From: Eutreptiella sp. 'Long Island Sound 2002'
Taxonomy: Eukaryota; Euglenozoa; Euglenophyceae; Eutreptiales; Eutreptiaceae
Direction: 5' to 3'
DNA: 64,000 nt
NCBI GenBank assembly: GCA_964036045.1
Contig: OZ038383.1
Location: 35,793,394-35,857,393, forward strand
A model generated the notes under the pieces. That model was not told the origin of the DNA. It saw nothing but the letters and a program-made list of their open reading frames with translations, and searched no databases. The position numbers and the translations under genes were made by a program. Below are positions 34,924 through 45,148 of the stretch, one piece after another. How positions within the stretch are numbered: position 1 is the first letter of the stretch; the number at the start of each line of letters is the position of its first letter.

Positions 34924-37213
34924 ACGGGCTGTCCGACACGGTGTGATCCTCCCCTTCGGTGGTGACGTGGGTGTTGTCCGCCAGGGCCAGCACTCGCGTG
35001 GCCAGAGAAAGGCGCATCTCGCGGAGTACAGCGAGCCCCAGGTATCTACCGAACCATTCCGCTGCCCATGGGTACGGGTCCTCTACTGCCACTGCAGACC
35101 ACGCCTCAGCAAACACCCCGCGGGCGTCTGCAAGGACTGCCGCATACGCCAGCGATCGCTGGCCGCATGCCCCATCAGAAGCCACCACGACTTGAGGGCC
35201 TTCCGGGGCCCGGTGCAGGCTCACATGCATGGCTGCTGGCGGCACGTGTGCTGCCGGTAGCAGGACCAGCTGCAGCTGCCACGCCTCGAGGAGTGAGTGC
35301 AGCACGTGGGCGTCGGAGTACGCTTGCGGGACCCACGCCTTATGGCCCAGCTCATGTCGCAGAAGGTCAGCGACATAGCTACTGCGGCAGTTGAGGGCGC
35401 CCAATAAAGTGTGCACAAACCGGACCGCGTGACGGTCCTGCAGCCTGGGCGCATACAGGCCCAGCATACGTAGCGGTCGATAGAGCAGGGTTCTGGGGAA
35501 GCTGCGGGGCAGCCCCAGAGCGCGCCTGGGGATGCCATCCGACAGCCGCTGGCATGCCTCCAGATTGAGACCCACTGCTGGGACCACGTCCAGGACGAAA
35601 TCTGCCTTTGTCAGCGCGAAGGTGGTCACCACTCGCAGAGCTAAGGCATACACCGGCTCCGTCCGCGGCACTGCCCAGTGCAGGTGGCGCAGTGCCTCCT
35701 CGTATTTGACCAGTACTGCTCTGGGTGGTTCACCCATGACGACGGGAATCTTCACCATGGCGAGGTCGGCTGAGTCCGTTTTGATGACGCCGAGGACAGT
35801 CGACAGTTGGCCGGCGGCGTAGCCCAGGGCGCCCCCTTTGTCGACCAGGAGGTACCCCTTCAACTTGGACCGGTTGATGGCCCCACCTCCGGCCAGACAT
35901 GTTTTCTGGCTGACCCGCAGTACGTGGGCTGCTCCTGCGTCTGTGTATGCGAAGATGCGCCTGTCGTCGCTGGAGGATACTTCTCGGACGTACTCTGCTG
36001 CACACGCCGGATGCACGGGACACCAGTCGGCTGGGTCAGGCCCCCCTGGACCGCCAGTTTCTGGGCGTAGCGCGTTGGCCACGATGGCCGCGTTCGCTCT
36101 GCAGCGCACGGAGCCCAGTTCTTTGAACCCTCCGACACCCATGCTGTCACCCTGGGCCCCACCGTGGAGCATGCGGTAGGGGCCCACCAGCCCGTACGGC
36201 GACTGCACGTAGATGCTCAGCCTGCCGTAGAAGGACTGGTACCACGGGTCTACACGGATGCCGTCAGGGCACACCTGCTGCAGCGATTCGCGCTGCACGT
36301 TACAGAACGCGTTGCTCTCGTCCCACTCGAATACCCACAGACGGCCGCGCTCCCGTATCCATACCGGAATGGCCCAGCGACAGAAGATGGCCACCAGCTG
36401 GCTACTAAACTCTTTGAGGTAGGCGAAGGCTGAGGGCGGGTCGAGTCCCTGCACTGTGGACACCATCTGGAGGCGGTGGAATATCGCTGTCGACTCCTTC
36501 CGCCGCACCGGCTCCTCCAGCATGACTGGCCGGCTCATGCGCACCAGCCATTGCGGCTCCCTTTTCAGGAGGCACAGGTGCAGAACCGCATTGAGGATGC
36601 GGGCTGGAGCCCTGCTGTGTGTGGCGTGCAATACCTCCACCAGGACTCCGATGGCGGTGCCTGACAGCCGGCTTTGCAGCGACTGCACCAGCTCCCGAAA
36701 CGCCGCTGCCTCTGACCCTGATCGTCGGATTTCGAAGTGCATCTCCTGAAAGCTGGGCGGGGAACCTGGGGTGGCTGGTGCTCTGGGATCCACTGCACCC
36801 TCGCCACGCTGTGCGTGGGCCAATCGGGTAGCCGCGGTGATGTCCGGCCGATCCGACATGCGTGGGCGGTACTGATCTGCAAGCCGCCGGAGCCACCCTG
36901 CATCTGAGCCGATGTGGCGGCCACAGTGCAGTTCCATCGCTTGACGCAACAGCTCCTCCTTGAAGGCATCCGGCTCGGTCGGTAAGTACTCACCATCAGG
37001 GCTGACGGACGACAATTGCTGAAATCGAGCTTTGCGGATCTTCAGGGCCGCGGCGGTGACCGAAGTAACCCCTGTCCCCTGCAGCTTGCCCTCTGTCAGC
37101 TGAACCGCTCTGAGGAACGCCGCGTCCTGCCGGTCTGCCCACCACGCTGTCAGGCGATCCCAGGCGGCCAGCTGGGTGCCCTCAAACAGCTTGGCGGCTG
37201 CTTCTGCGGCCAA
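34820..37213 (-). CDS. LINE-1 reverse transcriptase and RNase H
   Basis: A 797-codon frame. RT signs: LWVFEWDESNAF near residue 294 (motif A Asp), LHGGAQGDSMG near 352 (motif B) and IFAYTDAGAAHV near 421 at the place of motif C. Motif C normally reads YxDD; here the second Asp is Ala, which would be expected to cripple polymerisation. RNase H signs: VVVASDGACG near 677 (Asp), WAAEWFGRYLG near 717 (Glu) and LALADNTHV near 743 (Asp), followed by YVPAQQD near the end. A TGA at about 37216 and a TAG at 37307-37309 separate this ORF from the endonuclease C-terminus, which lies in the same frame. It ends at TAG 34820-34822. Confidence 0.8.
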   Translation of the reverse strand: MAAEAAAKLFEGTQLAAWDRLTAWWADRQDAAFLRAVQLTEGKLQGTGVTSVTAAALKIRKARFQQLSSVSPDGEYLPTEPDAFKEELLRQAMELHCGRHIGSDAGWLRRLADQYRPRMSDRPDITAATRLAHAQRGEGAVDPRAPATPGSPPSFQEMHFEIRRSGSEAAAFRELVQSLQSRLSGTAIGVLVEVLHATHSRAPARILNAVLHLCLLKREPQWLVRMSRPVMLEEPVRRKESTAIFHRLQMVSTVQGLDPPSAFAYLKEFSSQLVAIFCRWAIPVWIRERGRLWVFEWDESNAFCNVQRESLQQVCPDGIRVDPWYQSFYGRLSIYVQSPYGLVGPYRMLHGGAQGDSMGVGGFKELGSVRCRANAAIVANALRPETGGPGGPDPADWCPVHPACAAEYVREVSSSDDRRIFAYTDAGAAHVLRVSQKTCLAGGGAINRSKLKGYLLVDKGGALGYAAGQLSTVLGVIKTDSADLAMVKIPVVMGEPPRAVLVKYEEALRHLHWAVPRTEPVYALALRVVTTFALTKADFVLDVVPAVGLNLEACQRLSDGIPRRALGLPRSFPRTLLYRPLRMLGLYAPRLQDRHAVRFVHTLLGALNCRSSYVADLLRHELGHKAWVPQAYSDAHVLHSLLEAWQLQLVLLPAAHVPPAAMHVSLHRAPEGPQVVVASDGACGQRSLAYAAVLADARGVFAEAWSAVAVEDPYPWAAEWFGRYLGLAVLREMRLSLATRVLALADNTHVTTEGEDHTVSDSPYVDNLRVQYAAGLRLWQADEVYVPAQQDFRERCS

Positions 37214-37309
37214 TCAAAACCCACTGGAGGATGACGGGATAATGCCGCTGATGCACTCCCAGTACCATGTGAACGTGCCATCGGGCGACAGGCGGGCACA
37301 CCAGGCCTA

Positions 37310-38664
37310 CCAGAATGCCAGGCTGGCCATGGCGGCCGCTGTGGCCATGTGCGATGGTTCTGCCCTCTCAAAGCGGAACAGACGGCGCGCCGGATTGGCC
37401 TGCGACAGGTACTCGGAGCGCACGCTGAGGTCGCAGGCCACTGCTAGATGGGTGCTCAAGCCAGGCAGCAGGAACTTTTCGCAGGCATGAACTGGTGACT
37501 GAGCACTCACGACGACCCAGTCCAGCTCCCTCCGGGACACCCCTGCTCTGTTGGCACGATGTTGGTGGCCTCCCCGGGGCGATAGAGGTGGGTAAAGCCC
37601 CCCCAGTATCTGTTGTCAGTGCACGCCTTGCACAGCCAGGCTCCTGAATCGTCCGCCAGGTCAGCGTTCATGTCGCCCGCGACTAACTTCACCCCGCCGG
37701 GATGCCTGGCCTGGAACGCAGCGCTCCGGAGAATACTGAGCCGCCTGTTTGCGGCCTTCATCCCTGGCGGAAAGTGCACATTCGTGACCACGAAGGGGAC
37801 CTTCTCTGAGACAGGGGTGCCCACACTGTGGGCATGCTCATCCTTGTCGGACTGTAGCGGAGCCCGTGTCTGCAGCCGGTGATGAATGAGAATTGCCAGG
37901 CCTCCACCCGGCACCACGGGGCCCAGGATGACTCGATAGGGGACCCTCTTGAGACTGTCGTCGACGAATAGGGGGCCCGCCTCCTGCAGACACACCACGT
38001 CCGGCTCGAAATCCACCAAAAGCGCCAGCAACATCCGCATCTTTGAGGCCAGACCTCCTGCATTGATGGTGAAGACCAGAAGCCGCGTGATGCCGGTGGG
38101 CAGGGCGTCGAACTTGGGGATGTAGCTGCCATCGTGCCGAGCACGCAATTGCCGATATAGATTGTCGTCTCCCGGTGGCTGGAGGTCGCAGACGCCTGAG
38201 GAGAGCAGGTGGCAGGCGGCTGTGGACAAAGAGAAGGCAGATGCACCGCTGAGGCCGGATACGCGGATGTTGCTGCACCTCGCCATACGCCGGGTAACGG
38301 TGGACCCCTTGGGCAGGGCGCCGCATACTGGCATCACCGGCGGACGAGCTGGGTCACAGGGTTGGGTCAGGACTAGGCGCTGCAACCGGGGCCGGTCGCA
38401 GCGGGGGCAGAGGTCGAAGCTGAGCCAGGGGTCCGCGCACCATTCTTCCTTCATTCGTGGGAGCGGTACCGCTGCAGCTTCAGGTATGCTGGATTGCCGG
38501 GAGCTACGGAGAACGCCCACGCGACCCGCTGGGACGACTGCTGGGTCCCTGTACGACGTGAGCAGGACCAGCAGATCACAACCGGTCCATATTGGCGGGG
38601 AGACCAGCACGTCATCCTTCAGCCGGTGCTTGTGATCCAGAAGGGCAGACACCCAGAGCTCCAC
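37310..38664 (-). pseudogene. LINE-1 APE-type endonuclease, frameshifted near its C-terminus
   Basis: The 385-codon frame ending at TGA 37507 holds most of an exonuclease-endonuclease-phosphatase fold: LLVFTINAGGLASKM, DVVCLQEAG (metal-binding Glu), GGGLAILIHH, VVTNVHFPPG and VKLVAGDMNADLADDSG (GDxN). The last motifs are in another frame at 37310-37540: LDWVVVS and GLSTHLAVACDL, where SDH is usual but STH is seen. N-terminal of the nuclease is a Cys cluster, FDLCPRCDRP..QPCDP..VCG..ARC. The frameshift lies at about 37540-37560. The role is to nick target DNA for target-primed reverse transcription. Confidence 0.75.
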
Positions 38665-38676
38665 AATGATGAAGGC

Positions 38677-39087
38677 TTACGCTAGGGGCAGTTCGGGCAC
38701 GGGGTTAAGTAGGCTGGCCTTATCGGGCAGAGCCGCACACAGCGCCTTCTTGAGGGTGGTCAGTATTACAGGCACCTGGCCTGTGACGGGGATTCGAAAG
38801 CTGTGGGTCCGGGGGCACTCGACGGAGAGGCACGGGCCAATGGTGCGGCACAGGAGGCAAGCGGTCACCGCCTCCTCGTCCCCCGGGGGCTCTGCCTGAC
38901 CCAGGACGTCCTCAAATGCCGAGGCGATGGGGTCTCTGTCTGCTGCTGGATCGCGCAGCCGGCCGCGAATGTGCTGCAGGTTCCAGTGCAGGTTTCCTAC
39001 AGCGGCCTGCAGGGCAGAGCCACGCCTGCTGCCCCCCAGCACCGAGTGCAGCATCGCTGCCGGCACTTCGGGAACCAGGGCAGGCAC
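38677..39087 (-). CDS. LINE-1 ORF2 N-terminal Cys-rich segment
   Basis: 136 codons in the same frame as the endonuclease ORF, separated from it by one TAA at 38677-38679. The sequence contains ACLLCRTIGPCLSVECPRTH, a C-x2-C-x5-C-x4-C cluster, followed by a Leu-rich helix. It probably forms the N-terminus of ORF2 and begins just 3' of the ORF1 stop (TGA 39106-39108). No named domain was recognised. Confidence 0.5.
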   Translation of the reverse strand: MPALVPEVPAAMLHSVLGGSRRGSALQAAVGNLHWNLQHIRGRLRDPAADRDPIASAFEDVLGQAEPPGDEEAVTACLLCRTIGPCLSVECPRTHSFRIPVTGQVPVILTTLKKALCAALPDKASLLNPVPELPLA

Positions 39088-39105
39088 GGGGAGGTGCTGG
39101 GGCAG

Positions 39106-40930
39106 TCATTGGCTCTTGCCCTTCTTCCCCGGCACGCTTTCGACCAGCACGGCACGCGCTGTGGCCTTATCGGGGCCTGCCCCCCAAGCTTGCCCTGACG
39201 ACTCTCGCCGCGGGCCTGGCGCCGCGGTCTCACGCCTACTGCGGACTGACTGTCTGCTCCGCGAGGCCTTTCTGCCACGACTCCCCGGACTGATGGCCGC
39301 CGTGGTGAGGGGCGGCGTTCCGTTCCTATGCTGCCGTCTTCCGGCGGGAGGTGGCCCGGGGGGCGGCGGCGGGAAGCCGCCACGAGGTGAGCGCTCCCGG
39401 CTTGGCGGGGACCGGTATGCCCGGTCCCGGTACGTGGCATACGGTTGGCGGTGGTAGGTGGTATGCTCGGGGCTGTCGTATGAGCGCCTTCGACCGAGTT
39501 GGCGGTGGTAGCCCGACCTGAGGTCCCTGCTGAGCGACGGGGGCTCGTCGTCGTCTTCTTCGTCGGAGCCGCCGCGCCAGCGACCCCTATGACGGCTGCC
39601 TCCGTACGGCGCGAGTGGTGAGTCGTCGTGTGCCCCACGGCGAATGAGCACGTACGCCCCGGAGGCCGTCTCGGCCGGGTGAGAGTCTGAGCCGCGGGCG
39701 GCGCGCCGCCACGCCTCGTGCGGTACAACCACACTACACGACCCCTCTTGCGGGGCCCAGTCCGGGACCGTCGTGGGGTGCGCCAGAGCTGCGGACACCG
39801 CCGCTGCCACTTCCGCCGGGGGCAGCCCCAGCAAGCCTTCCAGCCGCAGGCTGACATATCGCTCCTCCGGGCTTGGGCTGGTCCGCTTTCGGTTTGATCG
39901 AGATGATGGCCGGTCTCGTTCCCGACTGCCCCTGGCCGTACGCTCTGGCGATGGGCTGCTGTCGCGATGACCTCGTGGTGCGCCTGGTACCCGATCGTAG
40001 TACCGCGCCGCCCAGGGTGGTACGAGATGGGCCCCAGCGTTCGTGCGCAGGTGATCATTGATGTCACGGATGGTGGAGACGTCGGGCACATGAACTACGA
40101 ATTGAACGTACGCATGCCAGAAGGTGTCCAAGGTATCGGCCCGCATCAGGGCGTCGACAAATGGTCCCGGCAGGCCTTTTCTCGCTCCAGCCACTGCCAC
40201 ATGCGCACCCAGGGTCTTCCACTCCCAGTCGGCTGACTGCGCCGCCAAGATCTCCTCTGCCTCTTCCAGGAGCTCCTGCTTGGTGGTGGGCGTTGCCTGC
40301 AGCAGGCGCTTGTCCTCCAGATATGCGCGCCGCTCTGCTATTGCCGTGGCCGCCGCCCCCGAGTCAGCGCCAAAGTGCCCGGCCTGCGACGTGAGGATGG
40401 TCCCCAGCTGCTTGCCGGTTGAGGCCTGGGCCAGCGTGCGGAGTGCTGCCGCCATGGAGGGGAGGGGGGCCATCCGCAGCTGCAGATTCGTCCCCGCTGC
40501 CCGGATGTGCTCAGGAGGTATGCCCTGACACGTGTCCCAGGCGGACTGCAGCTCTGACGCGAGTCTCTGGTTGTCGTCGAAGTGGGGCAGTGCCGTTGGG
40601 AGCCTCGTTGGCTGAGCGACCGATCCCGGCCCCGCCATTCGCTTCGCGCGGTCGGGGGCTGAGGGCGGCGGGTCATCGGCTCTGCGTTCCGGCACTCGAG
40701 GGTGTGGCAGCATCGATGGCATGGCGAATTTTATGGCCTGCGACAGCTTGGTGTCGGACACGGGGTTGTCCAGAGGCAGGCCACTAGCGTCCGCGGGGGA
40801 GCTGAGCCACGACACCTTGAGTCCCTTGCGCCTCGCCCAGGCGGCGTCCACTGCCTGCCAGAACCAAAGCCAACTCATCATCACTCGGCCGGCCGCCACA
40901 GGATTCTGGGCTTGATTCAGCAGGCGCCTG
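39106..40930 (-). CDS. LINE-1 ORF1, main part (RS-rich RNA-binding type)
   Basis: About 600 codons. The N-terminal half is helical (SWLWFWQAVDAAWARRKG, EELLEEAEEILAAQSADWEW, LDTFWHAYVQFVVHVPD). The C-terminal half is Arg/Ser-, Pro- and Gly-rich (SRERDRPSSRSNRKR, a SYDSPEHTTYHRQPY segment, PPPPPGPPPAGRR, SRGRKASRSRQ). An ordered piece inside this half (RYVSLRLEGLLGLPPAEVAA) may be a small RNA-binding fold. Such basic ORF1 proteins package LINE RNA; that role is known for LINEs and inferred here. It ends at TGA 39106-39108. Upstream sense continues in another frame (40784-41368) past an indel near 40930. Confidence 0.65.
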
Positions 40931-41368
40931 AAGCTTGTCGAAGGCTAGACGGAGGTCCTCCTGGCCTTTGGGCCAGCGGTGTTGCGTGACCACATCCGCC
41001 ATCAGCGCAATTTCGTCTTTGCGCGTGCACTTGTCGAGGAAGTCCGACACTTCAGCCAGCACTTCCGCGAAAGTATCCCACGAGACAGATGGACATTTGG
41101 AGGCCAGAATGCTGCAGTCGACCTCACCCAGGGTACCTGTCACCCGTGCCAGGTACAGCGCCATGGACGACTCCGCGTCTGGGGGCATGGGCCAGCGAGA
41201 TACTTCGGTGCCTGACGGCCCGTGCTCAGCCACAAGCAGCACGCCATCTGATTCTCGGTCGCCCATAGCTCTCGTGACATTCCACAGATCTGCGGACTTC
41301 AGCTGCGCCTGTTGCTGCGCCAGGCTGAGCTCAGCAAACGACTTGGGGGGCATAGTAGAGCTGCACAC
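40784..41368 (-). CDS. LINE-1 ORF1, N-terminal part
   Basis: 194 codons; the sensible part is about the first 145. It reads MPPKSFAELSLAQQQAQLK, a Trp/Arg segment, then DTFAEVLAEVSDFLDKC and RWPKGQEDLRLAFDKL. After about 40930 the sense moves to the frame of the next ORF (RRLLNQAQNPVAAGR), so the two belong to one protein of about 740 residues split by an indel. It ends at TAG 40784-40786 in the wrong frame. No named domain was recognised. Confidence 0.6.
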   Translation of the reverse strand: MCSSTMPPKSFAELSLAQQQAQLKSADLWNVTRAMGDRESDGVLLVAEHGPSGTEVSRWPMPPDAESSMALYLARVTGTLGEVDCSILASKCPSVSWDTFAEVLAEVSDFLDKCTRKDEIALMADVVTQHRWPKGQEDLRLAFDKLQAPAESSPESCGGRPSDDELALVLAGSGRRLGEAQGTQGVVAQLPRGR

Positions 41369-41469
41369 AGGTGAGATGGGGAAGGCAAAGCTCTACCAGC
41401 GCACAGGCCATGTGGCCAGCATCATCATGAACGTGTCCAGCGGACCCGGGGCCAGCTCAGCACAGCACT

Positions 41470-41973
41470 TTGTACGCGCCGACAAGACCATCACGACCAG
41501 CAGGTAATGCGGCGGTCCGGCGTCTGCACGCAGCATCTCTGGGCACAAACGGCCAGTCTGGCCGCCAACAGCACACACAGCCTCCTGCTCGATCACGACC
41601 GACCGCACAGGGCGATCAGGCACCGCATCTGCAGGCTCCAGCACTGCTCCACGCACCCGGCACATGTTCTGGCTGATGACCTCGGGGAGCAGACACATTG
41701 GCTGACGCACAAGCGCTCCAACAGCACATCGTCGCCTCCTCGGGATCTTCGGTCAGCACGCAGGCACTATACTGCGGGCAACTAGGCACTACCCCGTTGG
41801 GCTCTAGCACAGTGCCATGCACCAGGCACTTGTTCCGGCGGTTGTCCACGAGGAGTGAACACGCTGGCTGGCGCACAGGACACACGCTGCAGCAGCCGCC
41901 CCATCAGCACGTCTACACCTCCTCGGGGTTGACGGTCAGCACTCACGCACTGCACTGCGGGCGCACTGGGGAC
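41470..41973 (-). repeat. About three 167-bp repeats upstream of LINE-1 ORF1
   Basis: Two clear copies begin at 41636 and 41803, with matching order GGCAC-TGTTC-GGC, CACGAGGAG-type block, CTGGCTG, CAGCAC-TC, CCTCCTCGGG, GGTCAGCACNCA and CTGCGGGC. A third, weaker copy lies at 41470-41635. They are immediately 5' of ORF1, the position of promoter monomers in some LINEs. They stay open and Cys-rich on the minus strand, so a coding role is also possible. Confidence 0.6.
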
Positions 41974-42129
41974 ACTGGTGGCCAGGTCGACAACGCACGA
42001 TCGAGTGTGGGTACGCGTCGGGGCATTGCTGTGCGGCGGGGGAGCAACCCTGTGGGATGGGTGCATGGTGGAGCCGGGGCGACTGGGCCTACGACAGGGG
42101 AGCGTGCCTGTCCCTCACAGCACTGCACC

Positions 42130-43090
42130 GATCACCCTCGGGGGGTGCCCTCGGGGGGTGGCAGGGATGGGCCCTGGGCTGACTCGGTGGGGGGGCGGAG
42201 GGTCGCTCCTGTGGCCCTCAAGCTGGGGGGGGGAGGGGGGGGGGGGTGGGGGGGCCGCTCTGCCGCCACCCGCCCCCCCCGCCCCGTCGGCCGTCGGCCT
42301 GCCATCCGTTGTCTCCGGCGCACCCCCCCGGGGTATACTCGTGCCGTGGGGGTTGCCGGGCGGCCGCGGGCGCCGGGCGCGGCCCGGTTGGCCGCCAACG
42401 GGTCAGTGCGGCGGGGGGGGGGGGGGAAGGGGGGGGGAACCCCCCCCGCCCTGGTTCGCGCCCCCGCCTTCCCCAGGCCGGCCTCGGTAGGAGCCGCTCC
42501 CTTTGCGCCGTCCTGGGCGCCGCCGGTCCCCCGTCGGTCGGCAGCGGGCAGGGCGGGAGCGTGCGGGCGGTTCACCAGGGGCGCTTGCCGCGCCGGCGGT
42601 GCCCCCCTCACCCCGGGTGTAGCGGCCTCTTCGGGGGGGATGCGGGGTCCTTGTCTCTTCGGTCTGCCTCCGTCCGCTCTTGGGCCTGAGGGGGAGGGGA
42701 GGGGGGCCCTCTGGTCCCCTGGCACCGCCCCCTGACGGCCGAGGGGGGGCGGCCAAGCGGTCTCGGCCCCGGGGGTCAGCCGTCGGCTGGGGGGTTGCAC
42801 TCTTCCCCCGCCCCCGTCTACCTAGAGCCGGACCGTCGTGCAGGCCCTCGCTGGGCTCCCTTGTCCCCCCCGCTGTCGCCGCGCGGCGCTGGCTGGCCCG
42901 GGGCGGGCGTTAGGGTTAGCAGTCAGCGGTTAGCGGGCTGCGGGGCAGTAGGTTCCCTCCCGTGCTCGTTGTCTGCGCCCTCCCTCCCGCGGGAGGTGGC
43001 GCGCGCTCCTCTGTCACGCCGTATTGTTGGGGGGGCGTGGGTCGGGGGGCCCAGCTCCCCCCCCTACTCTCTCGCGTCCGCCGTCTGGGC
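42130..43090. other. G-run-rich region at the LINE-2/LINE-1 boundary
   Basis: Extremely GC-rich DNA with plus-strand G tracts of 8 or more at 42226-42262 and 42412-42440. Scattered similarity to the LINE-1 3' UTR is visible: GTAGCGGCC followed by G-rich sequence, and a TCCGGCGCACCCCCCCGG-like block at 42312 resembling about 32958. It is probably the 3' UTR of LINE-2 or of a lost relative. It also holds a small TTAGGGTTAG telomere-like word at 42910-42920. ORFs here are composition artefacts. Confidence 0.4.
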
Positions 43091-43092
43091 CG

Positions 43093-45148
43093 TCACCTTC
43101 GCCGCCGCTTGTGTTGGGGCTGGGGCTGTGGCGGTGGCGGGTTGCGCCGGCGGTAGCGCCAGTGGGGGAGGGCGCTGCGCAAGGCCCGGGGGAGCCAGTT
43201 GTTGGCGTCCGCGTCCGTGATGCGGTGCACCGCCCCCCCTTCCAGGAAGGCCGGCCACGTCGGCCCCCTGTCGGTCCACGCTGCCCAGATCACTGACCTG
43301 AGGACCCTCTCGTGGTCCTCGGGGGCTGCCCATCCCCCCGGGGGTACCTCCTGGTTTCTTCTGTCCCTCCGGAGGAGCACGGCATCGAAAGGCCGGTTCC
43401 TCAGCCTCCTGGTTGTCCCCTGGTTGGCCCAGCTCAACCACCCGTACATCTCCCCCACCAGGGGGAGGGCCTCATCACCCAGAGGGTCCGGGACCGTGCC
43501 CCAGTCCCAGTCCCAGGGCCGGGCTCCCTCTGCCACTCGCGCCGGCTCCCCCTGCGGCCCCTGTGCCTGCGGCGCCGGCGCCGCGCCCCGCCCCCCCCTC
43601 CCGCCGAGGTCATCCGCGCCGGCTCCGCTCTCGGCGCGGGGGGGGCTGGCTGGTGCTGGGGTCGTGGGGGTTTGGGGGGGATGAGCTCTCCGGCGCCGGG
43701 ATCGATGTTGTAGAGGTGGTGGTGGTGGTGGTGGTGGTGGTGGGTGTGGTGCGCCGGCATCTGTTGGATGCCGGGGGGGATGTACCTCACTGGCTGCACG
43801 TCCGGCTGCGGGGGTGCCCCGTCCCCCGCCCCCCTCCCTTCGACCCGCCCTTCCCTCAGGGCTCCCATGCCCCGTCCCACCTGTCCCTGGGGGCCCGTGG
43901 CGCCCTTGCCCTTGTCCTTGGGTCCCCTTCCGGCCCCCACGCCTCTGTCCCCCTGCCCGTGCCGTGGGTCCCGCCCCCTGTCACCCACGCCCTAGCCTGC
44001 CTGCTCGCCCACCGTCCCTCGCTCCGCTCCATGCACCTGGGCGCCCTGCCCGCGCCCCTGCGCGCCCTTCCCGTGCCCTGGCCCCTTCCCGGCTCCCTGC
44101 CCTGTGTCGCGCCGTCCGCTGCCCGCGCTCTGTCCCCCTCTGCTGCTGCTGGCCTCCGTGCCCCGTCCGTGTTTGCGCCCTTGCTCCTTGCCGCGTGTGC
44201 CCTGGCCCGCTCCCTGCGCGTGCCTCTGGGCACTTCCCCTGTCGCCTCCTGTCCCCCGCTCCGCGCTCCCGTGGTTGGCACGCAGCTCCGCCTGCGCGCC
44301 GTCCCCTCCTTCCTGGATCACGCGCCGGGCGTCCCGCTGCCTTTGCAGCTGTGGCAGCGTGACGCCCGGCGGCGAGCGCTCGGGCGCCGGGGGGCGGACG
44401 TGCCGCGTCCGCCGCGGGGGGAAGGCTAGGGGGGGAACGGCTGGGGGGGGCTGGTGTGGGTGTGGGTGGAGTTGGCGTTGGCGCGTACTTCGCGCCGTCC
44501 CTGCTCACTGCTGCTGCTGACGCGGCCGCCGGCGAGGCGCCCGTGGCCCGTGCGGGGTCCGTCCCCCGCTTTCGTGGCGTGCTGGGCGCCGCGGCGTGGC
44601 CGGCCGAGGCGCTGGCGCGGCTCGCCGGGGCCGCGGTTGCAACCCCTCTCGCACCCTCCCCGCTCCCCTCTGCGGCTGCGGCAGCCCTCGGCGATGTGCA
44701 AGGTTTCATGCGCCGGGGCTACCCCCCGTGTCGGCGGCGTGCCGGGGTTCGCGGTCGGGGCCGCGGCGTGGCTCGCTCGGGCTGCGGTCTCCGCTCCCCG
44801 CGCGTCTGGGGCCCCCTCTCGGGGCGGGGCGGCAGGGCTTGCTGTTTGGGCGGCGGGGGCAGTCAGCTCGGCCTGCTCAGGCTCCTGGGTTGACGGCCCG
44901 GTGTGAGCGGAGGCCGCCCGGGGCTGTCCAGCCGGCGGCCCGACCGGCACCGCCGCCTCCGCCAGCCACCGCTCCTCGCGCTCCGCGGGGGTCTCCCCCG
45001 CCGCTTCCAGGGAGACGGGGGAGCGCGAGCGGGACCGGCGGTGGTGGCGGTCGTTCTGCTGGGGGGAGCCATCGGAGTCTGACATCCCTGTTATCCCGAT
45101 AGGCATGCGCGGTGGCAGGTGCGCCCTTCCTACTACCTCCCGGTGCAT
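43093..45148 (-). pseudogene. Low-complexity RS/Pro/His-rich coding remnants (ORF1-like)
   Basis: Several frames show protein-like sense in order: an SR-type start (MSDSDGSPQQNDRHHRRSRS, then SLEAAGETPAEREERWLAEA), an Ala/Pro/Thr-rich middle, an Arg/Gly-rich stretch, then PQPDVQPVRYIPPGIQQ followed by a His tract encoded by a GGT/CCA microsatellite at 43709-43742. It ends with an ordered part, LVGEMYGWLSWANQGTTRRL..RSVIWAAWTDRG..WLPRALRSALPHWRYRRR, ending at a stop at 43093. At least two frame switches occur. It may be the C-terminal part of LINE-2 or the ORF1 of another degraded LINE. Confidence 0.4.

Larger units (their letters stand above)
31602..41400 (-). mobile_element. LINE-1: non-LTR retrotransposon (ORF1, APE endonuclease, RT, RNase H, zinc motif)
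   Basis: Reading down the minus strand gives a complete LINE order: an RS-rich ORF1 (41368-39106), a Cys-rich region and APE endonuclease (39087 to about 37310), RT plus RNase H (37213-34820), a zinc-motif tail (34923-33610), and a GC-rich 3' UTR ending in a short heptamer tail at 31602. The coding order is kept, but small frame changes and stops interrupt it, so this copy is probably inactive. The 5' boundary is not fixed; it may include the 167-bp repeats up to 41.97 kb. A truncated relative of the last 0.87 kb lies at 60985-61853. The enzyme set (APE, RT, RNase H) is known from I/Tad/R1-like LINEs; the clade is not assigned. Confidence 0.8.

Noticed and set aside
42908-42935. Telomere-like TTAGGGTTAG word as a second interstitial telomere
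   Set aside because: Fewer than two full units; too short to separate from chance in GC-rich DNA.
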